A program made the position numbers and the translations under genes. Below the pieces are notes generated by a model, which was not told the origin of the DNA, did not search any database, and worked only from the letters and a program-made list of their open reading frames with translations. Below are positions 1 to 8,234 of a stretch of DNA of 64,000 nt, in pieces. This DNA is from CAVSJJ01 sp963771015. Its GTDB lineage: Bacteria; Actinomycetota; Actinomycetes; Actinomycetales; Dermatophilaceae. How positions within the stretch are numbered: position 1 is the first letter of the stretch; each line of letters opens with the position of its first letter. The stretch lies in assembly GCA_963771015.1 (NCBI GenBank), contig CAVYRN010000009.1, positions 434,001 to 498,000 on the forward strand, in the 5' to 3' direction.

Positions 1-1503
1 ATCGTCTCGACCATCGTCGGTGTCGTGGCCACGCTGATCGGCTGGGCGGTGTTCGTGCCGACCCTCATCCTCATGGCGGGCCAGCCACCGCGGGTCACGT
101 CGGCGACCGTGCCGCTCTTCGCCACCCTCACCCTGCTCTGGCCGGTGCTGTCCATCATCGCCGCCGGCGTCGACCAGACCCTCGACCCGGCTCGGTTCGC
201 CGTCCTGCCGGTCCCTGCTCGGGTGCTCGTCCCCGGGCTCTTCGCCGCAGCGTTCGTCGGCATCCCGGCGGTCTTCACCGTCGGCCTCGCCGTCGGCCAG
301 GTGGCGGCCTGGTCCTCCCGCCTCGCCGCCCTGCCCGGAGCGCTGGTCGGGGCCGTCCTGGGGGTCTCGACCTGCATCCTGCTCTCACGGGTGCTGACGA
401 CCGGACTGGCTCGGGTCATGACGTCACGGCGCGGCCGCGAGATCGGAGCGGTCGTCATCTCGTTCATCACCCTCGCGCCGCTGGGGTTCAACCTCCTCAT
501 CGGCCGCGGGGCCACTCGGTTCGGTACCTCGCCCCTGGACGCCGGCGGCATGGCCGAGGTGGCCGGGTGGACCCCCGTCGGCTGGGCGTGGGCGCTGCCG
601 GACGACCTCGCTCGGCGACGGTGGGGGAGCGCGGCGGTCCATCTCGTGCTGGCGGTCCTCCTCGTGGCGCTCCTGTGGTGGCTGTGGGTGAGGCTCCTCG
701 CCCGGGTGCTCACCTCGCCCCTCGTGGCCGGTGGGGGCCAGCGGATCGGTACCGGACGGCTGCTGCCGCGCCTGCTCGGGACCAGCCCGGCGGCGGCCAT
801 CGCCACCCGCCGCATCCGAGCGTGGCGCCGCGACAGCCGTCTGGTCAGCATCGGGATGCGGACGATGATCCTGCCCATCGTCCTCATCGCCCAGGGCCTG
901 CTCGTGCCGGACGCACACACCCTCGCCCCCATGGGAGCGGTCATCCTCGCCATGTTCTCCGGCCTCACCCTGATGAACGACCTCGCATTCGACGGCCCAC
1001 CCTGGTGGGTCCACCTCGCCGCCGGGGTCCCCGGCCGCGACGACCGGCTGGGCCGGGTCATCGCCTCCACCGCCGTGTTCGGCCCGATCACCCTCGGGAC
1101 GTTCGCCGTGGCCGTCGCCCTCGGGCTCGTCGACCACCCGGTGGCCTGGCTCGCCGTCGTCGTCGCCGGGCTGCTGTCGAGCATGGGCATCGCCACGCTC
1201 GTCGGCGCGTACCTCCCGGGTACCGCGCCGCGCACCGGCGGCAACCCCTTCGCCGCCCAGTCCGGCGCGGCGGCCCAGGGCTGCGTCACGGCTCTCATCT
1301 CGTTCGTGGCCCCGGCGGTCCTGCTCATCCCCGTCATCGTCGCCGCGCTGCTGCTCTCCGGTTCCCGGTGGGCGTGGGCCGCCGTCGGCGGAGGGGCCGC
1401 CTGGGGCCTGGCGCTCCTGGCGGCAGGGGTCATCGGCGGCGGCCGGCGGCTCGATGCCAAGGGCCCGGAGATGCTCGGTCTGCTCGCCCGGGCCCAGATG
1501 TAG
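1..1503 (+). CDS. ABC-2-type exporter permease, 5' end outside window
   Basis: The frame is open from the first base, so the gene begins upstream of the window; about 500 residues are visible. They form many hydrophobic segments separated by short charged loops, for example near residues 20-60, 75-130, 140-165, 205-235, 280-330, 345-400 and 430-480. This fits the large two-bundle permeases of actinobacterial ABC exporters that pair with a separate ATPase, which would lie upstream. The substrate cannot be read from the sequence. No signal peptide or catalytic motif is expected in this family. The stop at 1501-1503 is followed by the ilv leader region, so it is probably the last gene of its own unit. 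Confidence is good for a membrane transport protein and moderate for the ABC-2 assignment. Confidence 0.7.
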   Translation: MVSTIVGVVATLIGWAVFVPTLILMAGQPPRVTSATVPLFATLTLLWPVLSIIAAGVDQTLDPARFAVLPVPARVLVPGLFAAAFVGIPAVFTVGLAVGQVAAWSSRLAALPGALVGAVLGVSTCILLSRVLTTGLARVMTSRRGREIGAVVISFITLAPLGFNLLIGRGATRFGTSPLDAGGMAEVAGWTPVGWAWALPDDLARRRWGSAAVHLVLAVLLVALLWWLWVRLLARVLTSPLVAGGGQRIGTGRLLPRLLGTSPAAAIATRRIRAWRRDSRLVSIGMRTMILPIVLIAQGLLVPDAHTLAPMGAVILAMFSGLTLMNDLAFDGPPWWVHLAAGVPGRDDRLGRVIASTAVFGPITLGTFAVAVALGLVDHPVAWLAVVVAGLLSSMGIATLVGAYLPGTAPRTGGNPFAAQSGAAAQGCVTALISFVAPAVLLIPVIVAALLLSGSRWAWAAVGGGAAWGLALLAAGVIGGGRRLDAKGPEMLGLLARAQM

Positions 1504-1555
1504 CCGGTCGCGGGGGCGGCGAAGTCCCGGATGCTGGGATCACGGGTCTCAGTGA

Positions 1556-1584
1556 TTGACACGCTCCGTCGCGAGCGGGAGAGT
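1556..1584 (+). promoter_or_regulatory. Promoter of the ilvBNC leader transcript
   Basis: A perfect -35 TTGACA (1556-1561), a 17-nt spacer and a -10-like GAGAGT (1579-1584). The GTG of the leader peptide follows 6 nt later at 1591, so transcription probably starts on or next to that codon and the leader peptide is translated from a leaderless mRNA. The -10 is imperfect at its first position. Confidence 0.6.
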
Positions 1585-1590
1585 TCTCCC

Positions 1591-1629
1591 GTGGCCCGAG
1601 TCCTCGTACTTCCGCAGCGCGCCGGCTGA
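1591..1629 (+). CDS. ilv operon leader peptide (MARVLVLPQRAG)
   Basis: A 12-residue ORF, GTG to TGA, with alternating Val-Leu-Val-Leu codons at positions 4-7. It lies between a strong promoter and an intrinsic terminator, 215 bp before ilvB. That arrangement is diagnostic of ribosome-mediated attenuation, in which stalling at Val or Leu codons when charged tRNA is scarce prevents termination. Ilv leader peptides are known in other actinobacteria such as Corynebacterium. The start sits 6 nt after the -10, suggesting leaderless translation, although GGGAG 7-8 nt upstream could serve as a ribosome site if transcription starts further upstream. Confidence 0.75.
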   Translation: MARVLVLPQRAG

Positions 1630-1696
1630 GCGAACGTCAGTCCGCCGAGCGCGCTCCCTCCAACGTCCCTCACCATCGGGACAGGGGGGTTTTTTT
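1616..1696 (+). terminator. ilvB attenuator: leader hairpin plus intrinsic terminator
   Basis: Two adjacent structures. The first pairs AGCGCGC+CGGC (1616-1626), covering the last leader codons and stop, with GCCG+GCGCGCT (1644-1655) and one bulged A. It abuts a terminator in which CCCTCC (1656-1661) and GTCCC (1665-1669) pair with GGGAC (1678-1682) and GGGGGG (1684-1689), followed by seven T (1690-1696). A ribosome that finishes the leader would cover the first arm; one stalled at the Val/Leu codons would change the folding. I could not identify an unambiguous antiterminator helix. The remaining bases to 1805 hold no other feature I can support. Confidence 0.75.
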
Positions 1697-1805
1697 GTGG
1701 GCCGACCCGGCCGGACCACGCCCGTCGCTGGCTCCACGAGACCCCCGCGGAGCCCAGGGGCGACAATGCAGGAACCAGTAGTGACACCCAGGAAGCGGTG
1801 ACGAC

Positions 1806-3701
1806 GTGAGTGACACCCAGACGGCGGCTCCCCGGAGCGTGCCCTCGCCCGCGCAGATGCCTCAACAGGCCCGCGTCAAGGCGCCGATCGAGGTAACGGG
1901 TGCCCAGAGCCTCGTCCTCTCGCTCGAGGCGATGGAGGTCGACACCGTCTTCGGCATCCCCGGGGGGACGATCCTGCCGGCCTACGACCCGCTGCTGGAC
2001 TCGGTCAAGGTGCGCCACATCCTGGTCCGCCACGAGCAGGGTGCCGGCCATGCCGCCGAGGGGTATGCCGCGGCGACCGGCAAGGTCGGCGTGTGCATGG
2101 CGACGTCCGGGCCGGGTGCGACCAACCTCGTCACGGCGATCGCCGACGCCTACATGGACTCGGTGCCGATCGTCGCCATCACCGGCCAGGTCACCTCGAA
2201 GTCGATCGGGACCGACGCCTTCCAGGAGGCGGACATCCGGGGCATCACGATGCCCATCACCAAGCACAACTACCTCGTCACCGACCCGGCGGACATCCCA
2301 CGGACGATCGCCGAGGCGTTCCACATCGCCGGCACCGGCCGCCCGGGCCCGGTCCTCGTCGACATCCCCAAGGACGTCCTCCAGGCCCGGACCACCTTCG
2401 CGTGGCCGCCGCGGATCGAGCTGCCGGGCTACCACCCGGTCACCCGCCCGCACAGCAAGCAGATCCGCGAGGCGGCCCGGCTCATCGCCGAGGCGGAGCG
2501 TCCGGTCCTCTATGTCGGCGGCGGCGTCATCCGGGCGCGGGCCGCGGAGGAGCTGCGCCGGTTCGTCGACCTGACCCAGATCCCCGTCGTGACGACGCTC
2601 ATGGCGCGTGGCGCGCTGCCCGACAGCCACCCGCTGCATCTCGGCATGCCCGGCATGCACGGCTCGGTGTCGGCGGTGACCGGGCTGCAGAAGGCCGACC
2701 TCATCGTCGCGCTCGGCGCCCGGTTCGACGACCGGGTCACCGGGCAGCTGTCGACCTTCGCTCCCGAGGCCAAGGTCATCCACGCCGACATCGACCCGGC
2801 CGAGATCAGCAAGAACCGCAAGGCCGACGTGCCGATCGTCGGTGACTGCAAGGCCGTCATCGCCGATCTCATCGAGGCCGTCGACGCCGACATCGATGCC
2901 GGCCATGCGGGTGACTACGCGGCCTGGCGCGAGCGTACGCGGGGGTGGCAGAGGACCTTCCCGGTCGGCTACACGCCGCCGTCGGACGGCACGCTCGCCC
3001 CGCAGTACGTCCTCGAGCGGCTCGGCGCCCTCGCCGGACCCGAGGCCGTCTACGTCGCCGGGGTCGGCCAGCACCAGATGTGGGCGTCACAGTTCATCCA
3101 GTACGAACGTCCCAACGCCTGGCTCAACTCAGGTGGCCTCGGGACGATGGGGTATGCCGTTCCGGCCGCCATGGGTGCCCAGGTCGGCCAGCCCGACCGG
3201 CAGGTGTGGGCGATCGACGGCGACGGATGCTTCCAGATGACCAACCAGGAGCTCGCGACCTGCGTCATCAACGACATCCCCATCAAGATCGCGCTGATCA
3301 ACAACTCCAGCCTCGGCATGGTCCGCCAGTGGCAGTCGCTCTTCTACAACGAGCGCTACTCCAACACCGACCTGCACACCTCGGTCGGGGGCCGGACCCC
3401 CGACTTCGTCAAGCTCGCCGAGGCGTACGGCTGTGTCGGGCTGCGCTGCGAGAGGCCCGAGGACGTCGACGCGACCATCACGGCGGCGATGGAGGTCACC
3501 GACCGGCCGGTCGTCATCGACTTCGTCGTCCACCGCGACGCCATGGTGTGGCCGATGGTGCCGGCCGGCGTGAGCAACGACGCCATCCAGGTCGCCCAGG
3601 ACACCGCGCCCCAGTGGGACCGCGAGGAGTCCGACGCGGCCGAGCAGGGCCAGGACGCTGACCACAGCGCCGCTGCGAGCACCGACCAGGCCGCCGACTA
3701 G
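1806..3701 (+). CDS. ilvB: Acetolactate synthase large subunit
   Basis: Condenses two pyruvates, or pyruvate with 2-ketobutyrate, in the first common step of valine, leucine and isoleucine synthesis. The 631-residue length fits the family. After a disordered N-terminal tail come the pyrimidine-binding domain (GIPGGTILPAYDPL near residue 50, with the activating Glu in VRHEQGAGHAAEGYA), a central FAD/transhydrogenase-type domain, and the thiamine-diphosphate domain (GDGCFQMTNQELAT near residue 475, followed by NNSSLGMVRQWQ). The C-terminal tail, about 30 residues, is acidic and Gln/Ala-rich. GTG start preceded by AGGAAG. First gene of ilvB-ilvN-ilvC, downstream of an attenuator. It depends on thiamine diphosphate, whose kinase thiL lies at 42970. 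Confidence 0.97.
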   Translation: MSDTQTAAPRSVPSPAQMPQQARVKAPIEVTGAQSLVLSLEAMEVDTVFGIPGGTILPAYDPLLDSVKVRHILVRHEQGAGHAAEGYAAATGKVGVCMATSGPGATNLVTAIADAYMDSVPIVAITGQVTSKSIGTDAFQEADIRGITMPITKHNYLVTDPADIPRTIAEAFHIAGTGRPGPVLVDIPKDVLQARTTFAWPPRIELPGYHPVTRPHSKQIREAARLIAEAERPVLYVGGGVIRARAAEELRRFVDLTQIPVVTTLMARGALPDSHPLHLGMPGMHGSVSAVTGLQKADLIVALGARFDDRVTGQLSTFAPEAKVIHADIDPAEISKNRKADVPIVGDCKAVIADLIEAVDADIDAGHAGDYAAWRERTRGWQRTFPVGYTPPSDGTLAPQYVLERLGALAGPEAVYVAGVGQHQMWASQFIQYERPNAWLNSGGLGTMGYAVPAAMGAQVGQPDRQVWAIDGDGCFQMTNQELATCVINDIPIKIALINNSSLGMVRQWQSLFYNERYSNTDLHTSVGGRTPDFVKLAEAYGCVGLRCERPEDVDATITAAMEVTDRPVVIDFVVHRDAMVWPMVPAGVSNDAIQVAQDTAPQWDREESDAAEQGQDADHSAAASTDQAAD

Positions 3702-3731
3702 GCCGCCCGAGAGCAGAGAGACCAGATACCC

Positions 3732-4244
3732 ATGTCCAAGCACACCCTGTCCGTGCTCGTCGAGAACAAGCCGGGCGTGCTCGCCCGGATCGCCGGGCTC
3801 TTCTCGCGACGCGGCTTCAACATCGACTCCCTCGCCGTCGGCGAGACCGAGCACCCGGAGATCTCCCGGATGACCGTCGTCGTCGACGTCGAGGACCTTC
3901 CGCTCGAGCAGGTGACCAAGCAGCTCAACAAGCTCGTCGAGGTGCTCAAGGTCGTCGAGCTCGAACCCGGCTCGGCCGTCCAGCGCCAGGTCATGCTCAT
4001 CAAGGTCCGCGCCGATGCGGCGACCCGCAGCCAGGTCCTCGAGATGGTGCAGATGTTCCGTGCCAAGATCGTCGACGTCGCGACCGAGTCGCTCACCATC
4101 GAGGCCACCGGCACCAGCGAGAAGCTCCGGGCGCTGCTCGACGTCCTCGACCCCTACGGCGTCAAGGAGCTCGTCCAGTCGGGGATGGTGGCCATCGGCC
4201 GCGGCCCGCGGTCGATCACCGACCGGGCGCTGCGCAGCGCCTGA
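3732..4244 (+). CDS. ilvN: Acetolactate synthase small (regulatory) subunit
   Basis: Regulatory partner of IlvB that stimulates it and confers valine feedback inhibition. The 170 residues match the usual length. An N-terminal ACT domain begins HTLSVLVENKPGVLARIAGLF (residues 4-24) with the characteristic FNIDSLAVGETEHP strand, and a C-terminal dimerisation region includes VKELVQSGMVAIGRGPR. It lies 30 bp after ilvB with GAGAGCAGAGAG as the ribosome-binding stretch, so translation is probably linked to the same transcript. Confidence 0.96.
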   Translation: MSKHTLSVLVENKPGVLARIAGLFSRRGFNIDSLAVGETEHPEISRMTVVVDVEDLPLEQVTKQLNKLVEVLKVVELEPGSAVQRQVMLIKVRADAATRSQVLEMVQMFRAKIVDVATESLTIEATGTSEKLRALLDVLDPYGVKELVQSGMVAIGRGPRSITDRALRSA

Positions 4245-4335
4245 CCGCATTACCCTCGACCCGAACCACCCTCGGCGGCATCGACCGACCAGGGCACCCA
4301 CCAGGACCCCCGCACCACACTGAAGGAGAGGCCCC

Positions 4336-5367
4336 ATGGCCCAGATGTTCTACGACGACGATGCCGACCTGTCGATCATCCAGGGGCGCAAGGTCGCCGT
4401 CATCGGCTACGGCAGCCAGGGCCACGCCCACTCGCTCAACCTGCGCGACTCCGGCGTCGACGTCCGGGTGGGCCTGGCCGAGGGCAGCACGTCCCGGGCC
4501 AAGGCGCAGGCCGAGGGCCTGACCGTCCTCTCCGTCGCCGACGCCGTCAAGGAGGCCGACCTCGTCGTCATCCTCACGCCCGACCAGGTGCAGCGGCACG
4601 TCTATGCCGACCACATCAAGCCCAACCTCAGGTCCGGCGCCGCGCTGCTCTTCGGGCACGGCTTCAACATCCGGTTCGGCTACATCACGCCCGAGGCCGA
4701 CGCCGACGTCATCATGGTCGCACCCAAGGGTCCGGGTCACCTCGTGCGTCGCGAGTTCGTCGACGGTCGGGGCGTCCCGGTGCTCCTCGCCGTCGAGCAG
4801 GACCCCAGTGGGCAGGCGTTCGAGCTGGCCAAGTCCTATGCCAAGGCGATCGGTGGTCTCCGGGCCGGCGGGATCGAGACCACCTTCACCGAGGAGTGCG
4901 AGACCGACCTGTTCGGCGAGCAGTCCGTCCTCTGCGGGGGCCTCAGCCAGCTCATCATGTACGGCTTCGAGACCCTCACCGAGGCGGGCTACCAGCCCGA
5001 GGTCGCGTACTTCGAGTGCCTCCACGAGGTCAAGCTCATCGTCGACCTCATGGTCGAGGGCGGCATCGCCAAGCAGCGCTGGTCGGTGTCCGACACCGCC
5101 GAGTACGGCGACTACGTCTCAGGCCCGCGGATCATCGACCCGCACGTCAAGGACAACATGCGGGCGGTCCTCGCCGACATCCAGGACGGGACCTTCGCCC
5201 GCCGGTTCATCGCCGACCAGGACGCCGGTGCCCCGGAGTTCTCGGCGCTGCGCGAGCGGGGCGCCACGCACCCGATCGAGGCCACCGGCAAGGAGCTGCG
5301 CAAGCTCATGGCCTGGGTCAACACCGACCAGGACAGCGACTACGTCGAGGGGTCCGCGGCCCGCTGA
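4336..5367 (+). CDS. ilvC: Ketol-acid reductoisomerase (class I)
   Basis: NADPH- and Mg-dependent isomeroreductase converting acetolactate or acetohydroxybutyrate to the dihydroxy acids. 343 residues, the class I length. The Rossmann motif is GYGSQGHAHSLNLRDSG (residues 25-41); metal-binding residues lie in TFTEECETDLFGEQ (near residue 185) and in the following all-helical domain. A strong AAGGAGAGG lies 5 nt before the ATG. The 91-bp gap after ilvN contains TACCCT, a possible internal promoter element, but operon membership is likely. Confidence 0.97.
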   Translation: MAQMFYDDDADLSIIQGRKVAVIGYGSQGHAHSLNLRDSGVDVRVGLAEGSTSRAKAQAEGLTVLSVADAVKEADLVVILTPDQVQRHVYADHIKPNLRSGAALLFGHGFNIRFGYITPEADADVIMVAPKGPGHLVRREFVDGRGVPVLLAVEQDPSGQAFELAKSYAKAIGGLRAGGIETTFTEECETDLFGEQSVLCGGLSQLIMYGFETLTEAGYQPEVAYFECLHEVKLIVDLMVEGGIAKQRWSVSDTAEYGDYVSGPRIIDPHVKDNMRAVLADIQDGTFARRFIADQDAGAPEFSALRERGATHPIEATGKELRKLMAWVNTDQDSDYVEGSAAR

Positions 5368-5442
5368 CCCCGGCCGACCGACGGGCGCGGCCGGGTTCCC
5401 GCGGGACCCGGCGGCGCCCGTTCGCGGTATACGGTCGGCCCC

Positions 5443-5883
5443 GTGACCGACACCATCGCCGCGTGGCCGACCGGCTGGATGTATGCCGGCCTCTTCGCGC
5501 TCGGTGTCGTGCGCGGCCTGGCGTACTACGCGGCTGGGGCCGGCGTCTTCCGGGTGGCCGGAGGGCGGCCCCGCGAGCTGCTGTTGGCTGCCCGCGCGCG
5601 GGTACAGCGGGTCGGGGCGTGGTCGGTGGTCCTCACCTACCCGGTCTACGGTCTTGCCGCAGCCACCCAGGTGTCCTGTGGGGTGGCCCGGGTGCCGCTG
5701 GGGCGCTTCACCGCGGCTTTGGCCGGGGTGTCGTCGCTGTGGGCCGCTCTGCAGACCGCCCTGGGGATTCTCGTCCTCCAGTCCTTGGTCTCCGGGGCCT
5801 GGCCGTGGGTCCTCGGAGCGCTCGTCCTCGCAGGGCTCCTGCGGGCGGTCATCGTCGCCAGACGGACTCCCTCGCAGACCTAG
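5443..5883 (+). CDS. Small integral membrane protein, unknown function
   Basis: 146 residues with about four hydrophobic helices (near 12-30, 52-75, 85-110 and 117-138) and a basic C-terminus. I do not recognise the family; the layout is loosely like small SNARE-associated or DedA-type fragments, but no motif proves it. The GTG start is preceded by TACGGT and a 7-nt spacer with no Shine-Dalgarno, suggesting a leaderless transcript independent of ilvC. Codon use matches the neighbours, so it looks native. Confidence 0.75.
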   Translation: MTDTIAAWPTGWMYAGLFALGVVRGLAYYAAGAGVFRVAGGRPRELLLAARARVQRVGAWSVVLTYPVYGLAAATQVSCGVARVPLGRFTAALAGVSSLWAALQTALGILVLQSLVSGAWPWVLGALVLAGLLRAVIVARRTPSQT

Positions 5884-5975
5884 GCCCGTCTGGCGTGACA
5901 GACCTCCTCGACCGCGGGCCGGGGTGAGTCGCCTCCCACATCCTGGTCGTGGCGTCCGGCTTGTGGAGGGGGCCA

Positions 5976-6067
5976 TACGATTGGCGACAGGTACACCGGC
6001 GTGCCGCACCCCCGCCACCTGGGGTGAGGGTGGATCGACCCAGCCGCCGCGGCATGCCGGTTGGGTC
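5976..6067 (+). promoter_or_regulatory. serA promoter element and 5'-UTR hairpin
   Basis: The 204-bp gap before serA holds a -10-like TACGAT (5976-5981) with no good -35, and a strong hairpin GACCCAGCC (6037-6045) with GGTTGGGTC (6059-6067), nine pairs including one G-U. The hairpin ends about 10 nt before the serA ribosome site (AAGGA, 6078-6082). It could affect serA translation or stability; no leader peptide or known riboswitch is apparent. Confidence 0.4.
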
Positions 6068-6087
6068 CCCATGAGAGAAGGACCTTC

Positions 6088-7674
6088 GTGACCAAGCCAG
6101 TCGTCCTCATCGCCGAAGAGCTCTCACCCGCGACCCTCGACGCGCTCGGGCCGGACTTCGAGATCCGGCACACCGACGGCGCCGACCGAGCTGCCCTGCT
6201 GCCCGCCCTGGCGGACGTCGACGCGGTCCTCATCCGGTCCGCAACGAAGATGGACGCCGAGGCGATCGGCGCGGCCAGGACCCTCAAGGTCATCGCCAGG
6301 GCCGGCGTCGGTCTCGACAACGTCGACGTCGAGGCCGCCACCAAGGCGGGGGTCATGGTCGTCAACGCCCCCACCTCGAACATCACCAGCGCCGCCGAGC
6401 TCGCCATCGGCCTGCTCCTCGCCTCGGCGCGCCACATCGCCCCGGCCAACGAGTCCCTCAAGGGCGGCGCCTGGAAGCGGAGCAAGTACTCAGGCGTCGA
6501 GCTCTTCGACAAGACCGTCGGCATCGTCGGTTTCGGCCGGATCGGCCAGCTCGTGGCGGAGAGGCTCAAGGGGTTCGGCGTCGAGATCCTCGCCTACGAC
6601 CCGTACGTCTCGGCGCAGAAGGCCGGACAGGTCGGGGCCCGCCTGGTCTCGCTCGACGAGCTTCTCGCGGAGTCCGACTTCATCACCGTCCACCTGCCGA
6701 AGAACGCCGAGACCCTGGGCCTGATCGGCAAGGAGGCGCTGACCAAGGTCAAGCCGTCCGTCATCATCGTCAACGCCGCCCGTGGCGGCATCGTCGACGA
6801 GGAGGCGCTCGCTTCCGCGGTGGCCGAGGGCCGCGTCGCCGGCGCCGGCATCGACGTGTATGCCAAGGAGCCCACGACCGAGAGCCCGCTCTTCGAGCAC
6901 GAGTCCGTCGTCGTCACCCCGCACCTGGGTGCCTCGACCGCCGAGGCCCAGGAGAAGGCCGGCGTCGCCGTCGCCAAGTCGGTCCGCCTCGCCCTGTCCG
7001 GCGACCTCGTGCCCGACGCCGTCAACGTCTCCGGCGGCAAGGTCGCCGAGGAGGTCCGGCCCGGCATGGACCTCGTCGAGAAGCTCGGCCGCATCTTCAC
7101 CGCCGTCGCAGGCGGAGTGCCGGTTCAGCTCGACGTCGAGGTCAAGGGCGAGATCACCGAGCACGACGTCTCCATCTGGGAGCTGTCGGCGCTCAAGGGC
7201 CTGTTCGCCGACGTCACCGAGGACCCGGTGACCTATGTCAATGCCCCGCTCATCGCCAAGGAGCGAGGCTGTGAGGTCCGGCTGCAGACCGCGGCGTTCG
7301 CCGAGGACTTCCGCAACGTCACGACGCTGCGTGGCACCCTCGCCGACGGGTCGACGGTCTCGGTGGCCGGGACGCTGACCGGCCCGAAGATGGTCCAGAA
7401 GGTCATCGGGATCAACGGCTTCGATCTCGAGATCCCGCTCAGCCAGCACATGGCCTTCTTCTCCTACGAGGACCGGCCCGGTGTCGTCGGCGCCGTCGGC
7501 CGGCTGCTCGGCGACGCCTCGGTGAATATCGCGGGCATGCAGGTGGCCCGCAACGACGCGACCGGCAAGGCCCTCGTCGCACTCACCGTCGACAGCGTGA
7601 TCCCGGCCGAGGTCCTCGCGGCGATCGGTGACGAGGTCGGCGCCGAGGCGGTCAGGGTCGTCGACCTCGACTGA
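6088..7674 (+). CDS. serA: D-3-phosphoglycerate dehydrogenase (long, ACT-domain type)
   Basis: NAD-dependent oxidation of 3-phosphoglycerate, the committed step of serine synthesis. At 528 residues it is the long actinobacterial/plant type: substrate and NAD-binding domains (VGIVGFGRIGQLVAERL near residue 147; HLPKNAETLGLIG; the catalytic His in VTPHLGASTAEAQ), an allosteric substrate-binding domain, and a C-terminal ACT domain (FSYEDRPGVVGAVGRLLGD onward) for serine feedback. I chose GTG 6088 because AAGGA lies 5 nt upstream and the product begins MTKPVVLIAEELS; an in-frame ATG nine codons upstream has no ribosome site. A hairpin follows the stop. Confidence 0.95.
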   Translation: MTKPVVLIAEELSPATLDALGPDFEIRHTDGADRAALLPALADVDAVLIRSATKMDAEAIGAARTLKVIARAGVGLDNVDVEAATKAGVMVVNAPTSNITSAAELAIGLLLASARHIAPANESLKGGAWKRSKYSGVELFDKTVGIVGFGRIGQLVAERLKGFGVEILAYDPYVSAQKAGQVGARLVSLDELLAESDFITVHLPKNAETLGLIGKEALTKVKPSVIIVNAARGGIVDEEALASAVAEGRVAGAGIDVYAKEPTTESPLFEHESVVVTPHLGASTAEAQEKAGVAVAKSVRLALSGDLVPDAVNVSGGKVAEEVRPGMDLVEKLGRIFTAVAGGVPVQLDVEVKGEITEHDVSIWELSALKGLFADVTEDPVTYVNAPLIAKERGCEVRLQTAAFAEDFRNVTTLRGTLADGSTVSVAGTLTGPKMVQKVIGINGFDLEIPLSQHMAFFSYEDRPGVVGAVGRLLGDASVNIAGMQVARNDATGKALVALTVDSVIPAEVLAAIGDEVGAEAVRVVDLD

Positions 7675-7712
7675 CCCCCTGTGCGTGTTCCCGGGGAGGG
7701 GCGGGAACGCCG

Positions 7713-7757
7713 GGTATGCCGCGGGCCCACCTGCATGCAGCGAGCCCGCGGCATGCC
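7713..7757 (+). terminator. serA terminator-like hairpin
   Basis: GGTATGCCGCGGGC (7713-7726) pairs with GCCCGCGGCATGCC (7744-7757): 14 pairs with one G-U. The loop itself contains the palindrome CTGCATGCAG. There is no U-tract, as is common for high-GC terminators. The left arm contains the window-wide GTATGCCG word. Confidence 0.6.
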
Positions 7758-7862
7758 GCCTGCCGGTCCGGGTCGGTCGTTGGGCCGACCCCGGCCTCGG
7801 CCGTCCGTTCCGCCGGATGAGGAGGTGGGGCGGAAGGTAGGACGGCCGAGTACCGTGGTCGT

Positions 7863-7913
7863 ATGCCGCGACGGAGTGGACTCCTCATTCCCTGCCGCGG
7901 CGAGGTCCGGTAG
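7863..7913 (+). CDS. Putative leaderless leader peptide upstream of leuB
   Basis: ATG to TAG, 16 residues (MPRRSGLLIPCRGEVR), with Leu-Leu-Ile in the middle. A -10-like TACCGT (7851-7856) ends 6 nt before the ATG, so translation from a leaderless mRNA is plausible; no clear -35 was found. Downstream, at 7950-8025, three CGGCTCG-type segments can pair in alternative ways, including the hairpin CGGCTCGTGCGAGCCG (8009-8024). Leu/Ile codons before leuB suggest attenuation-like control, but leuB also has its own -10, and there is no U-tract terminator. This is a candidate only. Confidence 0.35.
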   Translation: MPRRSGLLIPCRGEVR

Positions 7914-8040
7914 TCAGCGTCCTCGCCGCGGAGATCCCGCTGCGCGTGCTGACCGGCTCGCCGACCACTCGGCTCGAGCCGCCGTAACCACCCACTGGAC
8001 GACCGACGGCTCGTGCGAGCCGAGAAGGACGTGTGTTCCG

Positions 8041-8136
8041 ATGAACGCCGACATGCTGAGCCCCGACGCCGACGGCGCCCGCCGTGCGCTGCAGGAGTCG
8101 ATGGACCTGCGCGACCAGGGCCACAGCGAGGACTGA
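8041..8136 (+). CDS. Candidate 31-residue small protein before leuB
   Basis: ATG to TGA, 31 codons, very acidic and hydrophilic (starts MNADMLSPDADGARRALQES). An AGAAGGA ribosome-like site lies 11 nt upstream, just after the hairpin at 8009-8024 that could mask it. I do not recognise the protein. It could be a real small protein, a regulatory uORF, or chance. From its stop to leuB is 98 bp, containing the leuB -10. Confidence 0.3.
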   Translation: MNADMLSPDADGARRALQESMDLRDQGHSED

Positions 8137-8221
8137 CCGCCGCCCGTCGTCGGCCGGGCTCCCCACTGGGGGGCCTGGGCCGGAATGCGAGACGACGTGT
8201 CCGCATCACGAAACGCCACCC

Positions 8222-8227
8222 TAGGCT
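8222..8227 (+). promoter_or_regulatory. -10 element for leaderless leuB
   Basis: TAGGCT ends 7 nt before the leuB ATG, with no Shine-Dalgarno between. This is the typical geometry for a leaderless actinobacterial transcript. Confidence 0.5.
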
Positions 8228-8234
8228 TCCCGAC

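Noticed and set aside
1556..1801. An 81-codon ORF covering the ilvB leader
   Set aside because: It runs through the promoter, leader peptide and terminator of the attenuator and has no coding signature.
1504..1805. T-box riboswitch upstream of ilvB
   Set aside because: No T-box consensus or specifier loop is visible; the small ORF with Val/Leu codons and the terminator explain the region better.
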